Position numbers and translations under genes: made by a program. From the NCBI GenBank assembly GCA_001051155.2, contig JYIP02000008.1:2480001-2544000 (forward strand): a stretch of 64,000 bases of DNA, in the 5' to 3' direction. This document shows positions 35,501 to 46,941 of the stretch, piece after piece (positions within the stretch are counted from its first letter, which is position 1; every line of letters begins with the position of its first letter). Source of the DNA: Chrysoporthe austroafricana. Its lineage: Eukaryota; Ascomycota; Sordariomycetes; Diaporthales; Cryphonectriaceae. The notes beneath the pieces were generated by a model. That model did not search any database and was not told the origin of the DNA. It was given only the letters and a program-made list of their open reading frames with translations.

Positions 35501-36900
35501 CAAAATCAAAAGAATTCCAAAATATCTTCAGACAGGACAAAGATAGCAGCCTTATAAACGAAACAAAAAAACTCAATACGATTATCAGAATCAATAATAA
35601 GCAGAAAAAGCCAGAAAATATAATTACTAAAGAATAAAACAAATATATCAAGACTATATATAATGCGCTAGCATATAGCTATTAAGGAATCAGATCCACT
35701 TATAAAAGAATCAAGAAATACTAGAACCTATTAGGATTTAAACGAAGAATTAAAAATATCTTACGGGAATGCGATAGCTATAAGAAAAATAAAATTGAAT
35801 ATTACAAGCCTTATAAACTGCTCTAACTATTCCCTATCCCGAAAGCGGTTTAGCAATCTATTAGTTAGGATTTCATTATTAAGCTACCCTTTTTACGAGA
35901 ACTCTTAACCAAAATATAATATAATAGCATTTTGGTAGTAGTTTGCAAACTGAATAAATACGCTTATTTCCTCCTTTATAAGGAAAGCAGTATAGCAGAA
36001 GATCTCGCATATACATTCCTGAGAACGGTTATAGCCAATTATAGCATGCTTAAAGAAATCATTTCCGACAGAAACAGGAAATTCGTATCAAATTTCTAAA
36101 CTTTACTTATAAAACTATTCGGAATATAATAAAGAATATTTATAGCTTTTCACTTATAGATAAACAGACAAATAGAGAAAACTAATCAGATTATTAAACA
36201 ATATTTATAATATTATATAAACTATAAATAGGATAACTAAGTAGAACTATTATTACTAGCATAATTCGTATATAATAGCGCAAATATAAATATAATAAAG
36301 AAATTACTATTCTACGCACTTTACAGTTATAATCTAATAGCTTACTATAACGAAATACTAAGAGCAAATGCAGAAATTGCGGAAAAACGAATCAGAAAAA
36401 TCAAGAAAGTCCAAGAAAAACTTCAGAAAGAACTAAAATTTGTATAAGAAAGAATAACAAGATATACTAATTCCAAAAGGATTGAAAGACCAATCCTATA
36501 GAAAAGGAATAAAGTTTACCTCGTCCGACAAAAAGAATATATCAAAACGACAAAACCCTTTCACTTACTAAATTACAAGAAAATAAGACTATTCAAAATC
36601 CTAAAGAAAGTCTCAAATATCAATTTCGAACTTGCATTACCCTATAAAATAAGAATCCATCCAATATTTCATATTTCATTTCTCGAACCAATACCAAAAT
36701 CGACCAAAACAAATAAAACTATCCAAATTGAAAATAACGAACCAGAATACGAAATCGAATAAATCCTCAAGTACCGTAAGCCAGATTACGACCCCGAATA
36801 CCTCGTCAAATAGAAAAGCTACCCAGCAAGCGAAAACTCATAAAAACCAAAAATTAACTTACAAAACGTATTACAAGCATTAGCCGACTATTAGAACAAA
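32600..36900 (+). pseudogene. Pol remnant: reverse transcriptase, RNase H, integrase, chromodomain
   Basis: Reverse transcriptase: 34200-34750, with LFIPKKNGKLQF, MPFGLTNALVSFQ and the catalytic box reading YLDN where YxDD is needed. RNase H: about 35080-35500, with KELIAIVKAFEK and GTKYQIIMHSDYKNL. Integrase: about 35640-36500, with a DFIIKLPF segment, the SDRNRKF motif and the C-terminal region leading to HPIFHISFLEPI. Chromodomain: about 36735-36900, with EYEIE, YLVK and the spacing of aromatic positions, several of which are now stops. Roughly one codon in twenty is a stop, so no product is expected. It might still give rise to small RNAs or act as a heterochromatin seed. Confidence 0.8.
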
Positions 36901-36999
36901 TAATAACGAAAGAGAATAAGCGCTTAAGGAAAAGTATATACCCAGCTAAGAAAATCGCCTTATTTCAGGACGGGAACTATCCTCGCCCAAAAACCCAGA

Positions 37000-37499
37000 C
37001 TAGTCCATTATAGAATTATTAACGCTTACGGAATTCCAATTAAAGCTACTGAAAGAAAGATCTATAGCAGCAGCCGCAAACTCTTTAGAAACCATTGCTT
37101 GTACCTTAACGGCTACGCGATTACGCTCTTCTTTTTCCAAACTTTGATTTACCAGTTTTATCCCTTTTTCCTGAAAGAAGCGGCATTGCTTCTTCAAACG
37201 CGCAAGACGAGCCAAAAACTCGGTTATACGAATCTGGAGCTCGAGGAGCCGCCCCTTTTCCTTAATCTCGCGGCTATCAATCTGAGATAACTTGTCGGTA
37301 ACTCGTAATATTACGACAAAATTAGGAAGAAGAAAGGAAAAGAGCAAACCAAATCAAAAAAAAAAAAAAACCTACAGGACAATAACGAAATTCGGCTGGC
37401 ATTACAAGAACGTCCCCGTTTCGTACAGTTAAAACAACTCTTAACCCTATTCACCATACGGCACGATAAGCCTTCCTTAAGGCAGAGAGAATAAGGCAT
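37000..37499 (-). pseudogene. Antisense Cys-rich/coiled-coil ORF remnant inside the retroelement
   Basis: On the minus strand, a frame starting MPYSLCLKEGLSCRM (ATG at 37499) carries a second Cys-rich group (CFNCTKRGRSCN). After a frame break at about 37320-37350, in a run of A/T bases, it continues as a helical Leu/Arg/Glu coiled coil (residues such as RLARLKKQ) to 37000. It lies between the chromodomain and the right LTR, opposite to pol. I recall similar small proteins, with a Cys-rich head and a long coiled coil, as repeated families in Sordariomycetes linked to LTR elements, but cannot name the family. It could be an accessory antisense ORF of this element or the first ORF of a second, minus-oriented element. 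Confidence 0.5.
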
Positions 37500-37692
37500 A
37501 ATTTCGTACCCCTAGGACTCGATAAAGGAAAATCGCTCAAGACAAGCAAAACTCTTGGAAGAAAGAGAAAACGAAAAGTTACGAGGTTTGCTAACTCTGT
37601 TAGATATCCTAGTCAGGAAGGCGAGACGAAAAGCCTGCCGAACAAAAATACTTACAGATTGTTAAGGATAATAACCAATAGAAAGGGGATGA

Positions 37693-38110
37693 TATTACGA
37701 ACTAATATAAGGAACAGAAGGATAAAACCCCAATACGGGTCCAAGCGAGAGAATAGGGATACATGCCCCGCAGGAATTACGTAAGCCAGGGTTAGGGTTA
37801 TTAGGGCCCCGCCCAGCTTACTGAGGCTCGGTAAGCAGCAGTAAGCCCTATCGGGCAACTATAAGCCAGAATTGAAGAACTAAATATATAAGGCCAGAAA
37901 GGTTCCCCTCGGCTAAGTAAACAAATAATTCTTCAGTTATCAATTTAAGTATCAATTGGACCCTATTATTGATAGCCATATTGGCTTATGAATATTGCGA
38001 TATTCAGTAAACCTGTCTTGAATCTCAAGGCTATATTTGGTACCGCACTTATTAGCATAAACCCTTTAACTCTATAGCATATTTTAGAATTTGCTATAGC
38101 GTTTATAACA
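37693..38110 (-). repeat. Right LTR, inverted relative to the left LTR
   Basis: Its reverse complement starts TGTTATAAAC and ends GTTCGTAATA and aligns over its whole length with the left LTR (31105-31518), including the TAACCC pair and the segment CTGGCTTACGTAAT. Its outer 300 bases are also repeated in direct orientation at 30474-30773. Differences from the left copy are mostly transitions plus a few small indels. Its outer end runs straight into the right (AAAAT)n array. Confidence 0.75.
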
Positions 38111-38208
38111 AAAATAAAATAAAATAAAATAAAATAAAATAAAATAAAATAAAATAAAATAAAATAAAATAAAATAAAATAAAATAAAATAAAATAAAAT
38201 AAAATAAA
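38110..38208. repeat. Right (AAAAT)n array
   Basis: A pure array of about 19.8 AAAAT units (99 bases) starts at the right LTR and ends where GC-normal DNA resumes. The left array (30375-30472) is within one or two bases of the same length and in the same direction. The arrays are therefore either a split microsatellite, a duplicated terminal part of the repeat block, or an assembly effect. Confidence 0.95.
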
Positions 38209-39397
38209 TCGTAGCTCATCCAGCCTCGAACGTGGCGAGGCTCCCTGTCACGCGGAGATGATTTAAGTTCAGTCGAAACCGAGACTCTTCTTCCCTGGGC
38301 TCTGTCCTGTCCTTCATGCAGCTGGGCATTCTGTTCGTGCCGCAAGGCGTCTGTGGGACTCGACCAGAATGCATTCTCATTTGCTCGGGACCTCGAGATA
38401 CTCTATGCCCTTACTCACGAGCGTGACATACTCTATGGTTCCCTGCGGGTCCTTTATTCCCATCGGTAAGCTTTGCGACGGCGGCACTTCCGGGACGGGC
38501 CTCCAGGAGTCTGCTGGACGACTAGTCATGCGAGGTGGGATTGTCGAGCCACCATTGCAAATCATGATGAGATAACGAGGCATATTCCCATGCTACAGGG
38601 CTGAATGATTCATGAGCGTCGGGTTCACATGTCCTGTACGCGACCATGAACTTCTGTCCGCCATCTACCAGGAGCACTTCTACTCATCAGAGGTAACCGC
38701 CTGGCACGTTGGGCATGGCCTTCAACTGCCCCTTCGTCGCCCTCGACAACAACACTGCTGACAAGAGCCACCGTCTTTACCAGTGAGGAGGACAGGAGAG
38801 ACTCGCATTTTACCTCAAACGGCAGCGACAAGCTTTTTCTCCCGAGGTCTGGCCTGGCTAACTTAGAATTTGGCTTTGGCTTCCGTCCGGATGCTCGGGA
38901 CATAGAACATGAATAACCGAGCACGCCGAACAAAAGCGTCAAGAGTATCGATGAAACTATGGTGTCGGTCAGAGGACGACGGCTCTGTACAGGATCCCCC
39001 GCACAGACGACGTCGCGTCGACTGCGTATTTAGTGCAGAGTAGCAGCCGGCAAGGACACTCCTAGTTAGTACTCGACGCCTAGGACAGAGTCGCAGCCCT
39101 CGAGGGTCTGTTCAGCACCACCTCTCAGTCATCTCCTCCAGGTATAAGTGCGCGCTGCTATGGCCTCTTCGACAAATTTCATACATTTACACTCCGCTAT
39201 CAGCGGCGTGCCCGCTGAGCCTTGCTCTCGCTCCTCCATGGGGAACAGTCGCTCAGAGCGCCTCTAGAGGACGCCGACATTCTTTGCTGGGTCGGACAGC
39301 GACATATCACACCTGCACCTTACGAAGGTGCCATTTTTAGCAGATTCCTCTGCTCTCTGTATCCACCCGTAATAATTGGGTGGACACACAATGCGCC
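38209..39397. other. Right flank of the repeat block, no gene seen
   Basis: Base composition returns to normal at once. Short frames on both strands lack domain signal. The last part should hold the promoter of the rhodopsin-domain gene at 39398. No further transposon fragments recognised. Confidence 0.45.
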
Positions 39398-40880
39398 ATG
39401 ATCCCGAGTCCCAGTTCCCTTGTCCCTTTGGACGTTGACGACACCTATCTGCCAGAAGTATGGGTGAGTCCACGCCGACCAGCGTGTCAGATTGCTCCGG
39501 TCCCTTCATCTGACTCTTGCTTGGCTGACGTGCCCCCTTTCTGAAGACTTGGTTTGTGTTTGGAGTCCTTATCATCGCGTTTCGATATGTAGTGAGGATT
39601 CGGACTGTTGGCTTCAGAAACTTCGGCGGAGATGACTACTTGATGTTGCTAGTGAGTCTCGCCGACACTTTCGCCGTTAGGTCGCTGCTGATAGGATGTC
39701 AAGGCACTGATTTTATGGACAATCGATGCGGTCATTGTGGAGATCACCTATTATACAGGCGGCAGCATCAACGTTACTCCTGAGGTGGTTCCCTATCTCT
39801 CTGAGAGAGACATCGAGATTCTGGTATATGGGACGAAATGGGAATATGCGTCCTTCTACACATATTCTGGGCTCATATGTGCGTTCTTGATTGTCCTGTC
39901 GCTGAGCTTCGTGCTTCTGTATGCCACGATTAAATCTAACGAGGGCTCGACAAGGGACACTCAAATTCAGTGTACTCTGCTTCTACCGGCGGCTGAAGGC
40001 AGATGAATGGCGGCGGACTTGGTTGACTGTCAACTACCTGGTATGGATCAATGGCCTCGCCTATCTCACCCTCTGCTTGACCGCAATCTTCTCATGCTGG
40101 CCGTAAGTCTTCACATCACGAGTCCTATCCTTCGAACTCAAGCTGAACATCATGCCACTCGGCAGATTCCACGACAACTGGACCGTCAGGCCCCTTCCTC
40201 CCCTGCGCTGTACATTCCGCCCGCAGAATTTCTGGACCCTCGTCGTCCTTATCGTCGTTACCGATGCATTGATCCTGAGCCTGCCACTGCCGATTTTATG
40301 GCGGCTTCGAGTCTCTCGCATTCGAAAGCTGGGCGTCACGCTATTGCTCTGTTCCGGTCTCTTTTTGATAGCCACCGCAATAGTGCGTGCAGCCTTCACA
40401 ATTGCCGGGTCGCCCTCGATCATCACTATCAACCGATGGGGCTTCCGCGAGACAGCCGCTGGTGTGGCAGCCATTAATGCGCCCATATTTGCGCCGGCCT
40501 TCAACAGAGCCTTCTGGAGGCCCGGCCCATATAAGCCAGGCGGGAATATGTCGGACCAGGATGGATGGAGACGTCGCGCCTCTGGTGCTCTCGGTGCGAA
40601 TAGACAGAGGGGACAGAGACCAAGCTTGTTTGCGATACCGAGCACATTCGTCGGGACGAACAAGACTAAGACAACCGGGGAGAGCAAATCGACCGAGAAG
40701 AGTAGTCACGGTGGGTTAACGAATGACAAGCATCTCGAGACAGGTCAAGCAATGCCACCCGAAGAGAGCTCAGGGCGAGGTAATACAACGATCTCGCCTC
40801 TGCAGACGACGGATTGTCTCCAAGTGGGACAGTCACCGTCGCATCCGGACGATATCACCATTGATCAGTCTCGGTTTTGA
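39398..40880 (+). CDS. Fungal rhodopsin-domain 7-TM membrane protein
   Basis: Five exons keep frame and give 402 aa: 39398-39463, 39547-39651, 39704-39878, 39955-40102, 40166-40880. Family marks appear in order: an Arg-rich turn with GGDDYLMLL after TM1, a junction in SGLI/WTLKFSVLCFYRRL (TM3-TM4, where the family has W-x-K-x-x-x-L-x-F-x-R-L), C/NW positions before TM5, and NFWTLVVLIVVTDALILSLPLP for TM6. The C-terminal tail of about 110 residues is hydrophilic. This is the Pth11-like/SAT4-type domain, common and expanded in plant-associated ascomycetes and proposed to act in surface or nutrient sensing. An alternative acceptor for exon 3 at 39695 would add three residues (DVK). A paralog lies at 45559-46941. 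Confidence 0.85.
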
Positions 40881-41806
40881 CCTCTACCTGATCATACCCA
40901 TAATGGGCAGCCGTGATGAACCACTTGATGCAGCACATTGATCACTCGGCAGCGCAGTGCTGGTCCCAGTCGGGAGTAGTGGACTCACTGCTGTACGTAC
41001 CGACGGTTTCAATGAAAGGATACCGCCATACCTTCTCACTCTGTAGCAATGATACCCTGTTGGGATTCGCTACTGGCCAACTTGTCGGGAATAAAATTAC
41101 CCTGCTATATCAGAAGACGCGCGCTTGCCCGCCTCGCACCTGGAATTTGCAACCACAAGAGGCCAGCGATCGACAATGGCACTTAGCAGTAGAGCGATTT
41201 GGGATGACGGCGATGCTTCAACCCCAGAGAGAACCTACAACAACTCTTTTCTCTGCCAATATCTAGCAAATTGCTTTGCTCTTCAACGTCTCGCTTCTGT
41301 AGTGGAGTGTCGGTTATGCACCAACTATGTGGCTCAGCGCGTATAAAAAAGAAAAAAGTGGACACAGCGAACCACACCCATGCTACAGATTCGAAACTCG
41401 CGTCGTGCCAGCTCCGTCGCCAAGAGATTTCTTTCGAGGGGAGAACACCCTCAACGATGAGCCTGCGGATCCGTCGGGCTGCAGGAGATGGGAGGTTTGC
41501 CCAGCAATGTCATCGATAGGACTTGACGCGCTGTCTGCCCTGTCCCGCAAGTTGTCGACCTCGTCAATATCGCGATCGAGAGTTCAAGTGCACAATATCG
41601 AAGGCGAGTTATTTGCAAGCGGCATAATTGGTATGAACAGAAGTTGATAATATAGTTCAGGTATAGGTCAAAACGCTCAAAAAAAAAAAAAACCCCTGTT
41701 CATCCCCCCTTATAGCCAACCAGTTGACATGTTCAAAAATGTGACGCTCTACTTTCTATCCCATGTTCATCGTGAATCCTCGTCCTAGATTTCCAGCCAG
41801 GAACCT
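40881..41806. other. Intergenic region between convergent genes
   Basis: 3' flanks of the rhodopsin-domain gene and of the leftward Egh16/GAS-like gene. An A-homopolymer of about 14 bases lies at 41681-41694. No coding signal. Confidence 0.45.
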
Positions 41807-42892
41807 TTAGTTGTTCTTGTTCCCCTTGTTCTTCTTGCCGTTGCCGTTGTTGCTGTTGTTGTTGTTGGTAGCAGCAGCAGCAGAAGTCGTGGCAGCGTCA
41901 GCGGCGCCAGCAGCAGCCAGAGCAGGAGTCTGCACCGGCGCGGCCTTGCTGACGACGGTGGCTATGATGGCCTTCGAGACGGCGTCAAGGGCGGCGACCT
42001 GCTCCGGGGTGCCGGCCTCCTGGTTGGCGGCGATGGCGGCGGGGAGGTCCTTCTGGTTCTGCTGGACCTGGGCCTCGACATCTGAGAGGGGCGCCTCAGT
42101 GGCGATGTCGGCGGCCACGTTGGTCTTAGCGGTCGTGTCGGTCTGCTGCACGGCGATGCACCCGCCGAAGGGACCCGCCAGCGCGTTGTTCCGGCACCGC
42201 ACCGTGCAGATGTTGCCCGTGGACCCGCCCGTGCAGTTCAGGTTGGTCGGCAGCGTGATAGTCATGTTGAAGTCCTCCGTCTTGGCCTGCGAGAAGCCGT
42301 TCGCACCGGGGACGTTGTTGGTCACCTCTAGCGGGGTCTGTCCCGATACACCGAGGCTGTTACCGGTCGGGTCCATGTCACACTGGGGTGAGAGCAGGTA
42401 GTGTCAGCAGTCCACACGCACTGAAAACTGGATTACATCACCCCGGGGAAGAAGGGTCCCGCGGGGAGGGGGGGTTAACTCACGGTGTAGGGACCGGCGC
42501 CGTCGGCGTTCACCTGGTGGATCGTCATGGTGATGGTCGAGCCAGACTTGACCTTGGTCACCAGGCCGGCTGCCAGCGCGTTCTCCGTGTTCTCGCCGAC
42601 ATCGATGTTACCGCCAATCTCTGTCCGTCCGCACTCGTTGACGACGTTGTCCGTAATCTCGGCATCACGGATGAGGGTGGCGTCTTGCTGGCAAGGGCTG
42701 ATGCTGGTGCAGTTCCTTGCGAGGTCCTCGACTGCTCCGCCGTTAGTGAGTGCTTGTGAAAAGGAAGGGGGTGGTGGACTTGCCTTGGAAACCAACACTC
42801 ATTCCGGAGTCGCCATAGGCAGCGATGATCTGAGAGTGGCCGTGGGCGAGCGCGGCCAGCGCGGCCAGGGCGAACAGCCTCATGGAAGACAT
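41807..42892 (-). CDS. Egh16/GAS (MAS3)-like secreted protein
   Basis: Three exons on the complement, 42892-42784, 42731-42484 and 42382-41807, give 310 aa. A clear signal peptide (MSSMRLFALAALAALAHG) is followed by HSQIIAAYGDSG, the start typical of the Egh16-like family. Conserved Cys-bearing segments follow (RNCTSISPCQQD, ECGRTEIGG, TCDMDPTGNS, CTVRCRN, GPFGGC). The C-terminus is Ala/Thr-rich and ends in an Asn/Lys-rich tail. Relatives include Blumeria gEgh16 and Magnaporthe GAS1/GAS2, expressed at appressorium stage and needed for full virulence in that fungus (from memory). The first intron appears to use a GC donor (CAAG/GCAAGT), since no GT donor keeps frame. An in-frame ATG upstream at 42934 would hide the signal peptide and is not used. 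Likely secreted or wall-associated. Confidence 0.88.
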
Positions 42893-45558
42893 CTTGATGA
42901 TGATGGGATGTGAATGAAAGGAAGAATGAAACAATAAGTGTTATCCCAAATAAGCACCCAAATGAATGAAGGCCCAGCCTAAGAAGAAGAAGCAGAATCG
43001 AACTGATTAGTCGAGCGTGAGAATCCTCAAGATCCAAGAATGAAAGTTAGAACAGTGTCTGGTGATGATCGAGAGGTGGGATATCAGCCAAGCCGGCTGC
43101 TCAGCCCTTCCTATATATGTCGTATGGACTCGCGATGCGCATGAGACGACAGTCTGTCTACCTGCCACGCCAGGTCCCCGGCGCCCCATGGTTGGGACGA
43201 CGAGAAGGCTGAGCAGAGCCGCCCGTTTCGTCCAGGAGACCATCTACAAACATCGTCTCTTGTTTTAGTGCTCGAACGAACATCGTCGCAGGGTGGTGGA
43301 GTGTGCCGCCCGCAGAGGTGTGAGGCTAGGGTGTGGCTCTTTGGTGTTTTGACACAAGCACGCGCACGACATAGTCACCCAGGACCGCTTCTACTATAGG
43401 CACCGGGCGCGCGGGCGGCAGCGGGTCCCAGCCCGGGCGCAGGCGCCGGGGACGCCCCTTGACAGCCGGTGGGAGAGATCCTAGATCTCGCCTCGGTTCG
43501 ATCCCATAATTGTGGGACACGAGGCCTTCACTGCGACCCAGGCTACCACAGTACGGGCGTGCCTCCATGAATGGGAGGCACTCGCTTTGTCTCAGTGCAG
43601 GGCTCATGACGTCCCTCGGCAGCCTTCCCCTGGCGTGCGGATCCGAACAGTATAAACAATGTTCGGCCCTCCAGGGGTTCTACTGTGCGCAGATGGTCCC
43701 ACTCGGAAACGTGGGCAGGGGCCTTGGAGGTTTGGTTTACCAACATGCGCGCAATCTTTCATGCCTGCCGTTCTTCTGCTGATGTTCCAGAGGTGGCCCG
43801 ACTGCCGGGATGAGAGAGAGGAATGAGACGAATGTTTGTCTCACACATGCGCCGCGGAGCGCCCTCGGCATGCCCACTCTGGTATCACCGCCGCGCGTGG
43901 TCTGCCCGGCGCTATTCCCGAGCATGCTGCAGGGCGGCCTTTGACTATGCGCCTCGCTGCTTACTTATGCTTGTAGGCGTCGAGGCGCTTTCGGTGATCT
44001 GCAGGTGCTTGCTTGCCTTGGATCCCCGGTGGATCGTCAGGTTCCGGATCTGCGAGCCTGTAGATCAAGTCATAGCCATCATCGCTGAAAGACACGAGAA
44101 TCATCGCCAGGCAGGATGCATATGTTACTGTAATCTTAATTCTCCGCATAGATCGACGCGGGTGAGCAATGCAGATGGGTTTCATGGGCTGGGATCCGAA
44201 TATAGACCAGGCCCTCGGTCAAGTACCTATCAGTCAAACGTGAGCACTACGATACCGCTGTCCAAGCGCAAATAAGTCTAAATACTGGCTTAGTGGCTTC
44301 CAGGAACCGTCGTATGTTCTTCTCGCCTGCCAATATACTGATAGTGCGAGAAGAGTCCCCACCAAGGGCGCCCCTGCAGCAATCCTGCCAAAAGGCTGGT
44401 TGGGCAACTTATCCATGTTACTGCTTGAGCCTCCTTGTTGGACATGGGTGGGTCTGACGTTTCGACGGTTTTGATGCATCGAACCACCAAAGACAATATC
44501 CTTCATTTTACAGCTTCGGCTTCATACTTCGCTCAATTATGTCGCGTTGAGCAGCTTTTCTGTGCAACAGAATGTATTCAGGTGGCTCTTTTGTGCAAGA
44601 TCTGTACGTAGCACGATTTCAACTTTTGTCTTCTGACGAGAATTCGTTGCTGGCGTCGATATGGCCTTGTCCAGGGCTTGTTATGCTCGAGTCAGCAGAG
44701 ATGGTCAGTAAGTGGGGGTTTGAGCCCTGAAGGGGCTTGACTCGCTGATAATTTTCTCATGTAAGAGTATAGTACCACACTATTCTATCCTGGTCCAATT
44801 TGAATATCGAAATTTTAGCATAATAAGGGACAAATGGTATTTCAATATTTCAGCCGAAGGACAGACCGGAAGTCCTACATGCGGTCTTAGCCAAGGCTAA
44901 TTTTCCTTTATATCTACCAAGGCGACCCGTATAATTGTACTACCACAGCATGCTCCGTCCCATATCAAACTTCTGCCCTACTCTTACGCATAGGTTAGTC
45001 CAATGTTCGTGACGCTCATGCAGTCTTTATCACATATTGACGTGAGCACAATGCCGTAGGACATACCAAACCTTCGTTGAGTAACTTGATTACTCAGGCG
45101 AATCGGTATTTCTCGTCTTTGTGTCGCGATGGTACGACTGCAAGTTAAGACGTCGGTACTGGAGGGCCGTTCCGTCCCGGTGTACCAAGATGTAGACAGG
45201 CCGAAATGCAAATGCCGAAGTCGCAAAGATGCACTTGTCCTTTTCTTTTCTTCCTCATCTTCGTTGTCGTCGTAGTCTTCTTCCTCTTCTTCCATCCCTC
45301 GTCTCCCTCCTCCTTCTCTCTTTGCGAAAGTCTCAAGAAAATCTATCCTGCACTGGACTGTTACTGGGGACAAGAGAATGACCCCGGCTGACGATTGAAT
45401 CATGGTTCTCAGCACTTGATGTAATGCTTTTACAGCATATCACCTCCGTGGCGATCTAATAGTTCCAAGAACGCCCTGAACCCAGACAATTATCCCAAGA
45501 CCTTGCTTATCACGCTGGTAGCTGGTCCCCACTATCGGCTGCGCTTGAGTCGGAAAGT
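42893..45558. other. 2.7-kb region without a supported gene
   Basis: The first few hundred bases should hold the promoter and 5' UTR of the Egh16/GAS-like gene. The rest has only short frames on both strands without domains. A B-box-like string at 43494-43504 was examined as a possible tRNA and rejected. The GC-rich patch 43400-43470 and the AT-richer part from 44500 onward differ in composition, which may reflect patchy decay from the nearby repeat block. Confidence 0.4.
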
Positions 45559-46941
45559 TTATGGCCGAAGGTCATCACCATCCGTTCCGAGTCTCTCCAC
45601 CTCTAAAGTGCGATTGGTCTCATCCGGCATCGACATCAGGGCCAAGTCGTACAACTTGTCCTTATTTCGGCCCGCTTGTGTTCCTTGTGACTTCATCCGT
45701 TCTTCGTACGTAGACATCGGCGGCCAGGCTGGTGGAGTCCTCTTCTTGGAAGAGTGGGAGAAGAGCTGGGGAAAGGCCGAAAGGCTTGCGACGATGATGA
45801 CTGAGCATTGAGAGGACAAATGTTAAATCTTTTATACTCGGAGCAAATATAGGCACGGTTTAGAGTTACGGTGCTCAGCACACTTACTCAGTGATGCCTG
45901 AATTATCCCCCACATCGCCACGACTACCGGGTCCAGATCGTCGGTCTTTCCAACCTTCGCTACGCACATGAATTCGGCGCGTAATATTGCAACCGCAATG
46001 TTGACAAAGGACAGAGAGCAAAGTCCTATGAACACCAGTTTTCTTCGCAACTTCAACTTCAAGCCCCAGAGCAAAGAGATGGGCAACGCCATGACTGCAT
46101 AATCCGACGTCAGTGCAAGTCCTCTCTGACAGTCTATGCAAACCGCCAATGTATTGAGTGGGAAGGCACTCACTCAATAAGTCAGTTATAACATCAAGAC
46201 CCGTATTTACAGCGATCATCTTATTATCCAGGCTGTGATAGGCGGTCGGATGACACTTCTCATACGCCACAGACGAAGATCCGGACATGCATGCGTAGGG
46301 GAAATAGCTGATCCAGACGATGTAGGAAGCGACCGTGAATATCAGTACAGGCCACCAAATCCGTTTTTGTCCTTGAACATTGCGACCGAGTCGCCTGAAG
46401 AAGAACAGGATCGACAGCTTCACTGCGAACAACACCGTGTAATATAGGAACAAGCCGATGGCTTGCATTCTAATATATCGCGTGAGAGACGCCGCGTAAT
46501 TCGGTCCAGGTGCTGCTACGCCAAGCACCACACTTACGCTACGGTACCTGTATGAAGGTCAGCCACCTGTCAACAAGATGCTGACGGTCTCAGGTGAAGC
46601 AACGCCAAACAGCAGCCGTTGGGGAAGATGAGGTGTTTCTCCATAGGTTGGGTACGCAGAAAGACGGACATATCTAGCGCCACCCATTGCCAAAGACCCA
46701 TTCTGATCAGGGCGATGATACATCCTAAAATGAGGAAGTAGTCATCCAAGAACAGACGCCGTGGTCCGAGGAAACGTGAGATGAGGCGGAGCGCGACGAA
46801 AACCAAGGACAATCCAGTGGCAGTCCAACAAACGCCCTGGAGATTCTGTCAGACCTCTCGTATATCGCAGGGATTTCTGAAGACGACAAGTACCTCAAAT
46901 GCCTGGTATGGGAGGCCGTGGAGGACTGGTTCTACCGCCAT
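45559..46941 (-). CDS. Fungal rhodopsin-domain 7-TM membrane protein (second copy)
   Basis: Five exons on the complement give 345 aa in frame: 46941-46894, 46836-46670, 46547-46174, 46094-45888, 45800-45559. Family marks are RRLFLDDYFLILG after TM1, LFAVKLSILFFFRRLGR at TM3/4, NTGLDVITDLL joined to IMALPISLLW (TM5-TM6), and the final WGIIQASLIIVASLSAF span. A Lys/Arg/Ser tail of about 65 residues follows. It is the same domain family as 39398-40880 but different in exon layout and sequence, so not a recent tandem copy. The donor of exon 2 (AT/GTCCGT) is weak and is the least certain junction. Likely plasma-membrane; ligand unknown. Confidence 0.8.

Larger units (their letters stand above)
31105..38110 (+). 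mobile_element. Decayed Ty3/gypsy chromodomain retrotransposon (RIP-mutated)
   Basis: About 7 kb of strongly AT-rich DNA in a GC-normal region. In order on the plus strand it holds a gag-like remnant with a degraded zinc knuckle, reverse transcriptase, RNase H, integrase and a chromodomain, all full of TAG/TAA stops at places where Trp or Gln codons are expected. That pattern, with transition-only differences between repeat copies, is the hallmark of RIP. The chromodomain assigns it to the chromovirus branch of Ty3/gypsy. A purine tract (AGAAAGGGGATGA, 37680-37692) sits directly before the right LTR, as a polypurine tract would. The LTRs are inverted instead of direct, and I found no matching 5-base target duplication (CCAGT before the left LTR, AAAAT after the right one), so the block is rearranged or composite. 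Confidence 0.85.

Noticed and set aside
43494..43504. tRNA B box on the plus strand
   Set aside because: GGTTCGATCCC is present but its flanks do not pair and no A box lies at the right distance.
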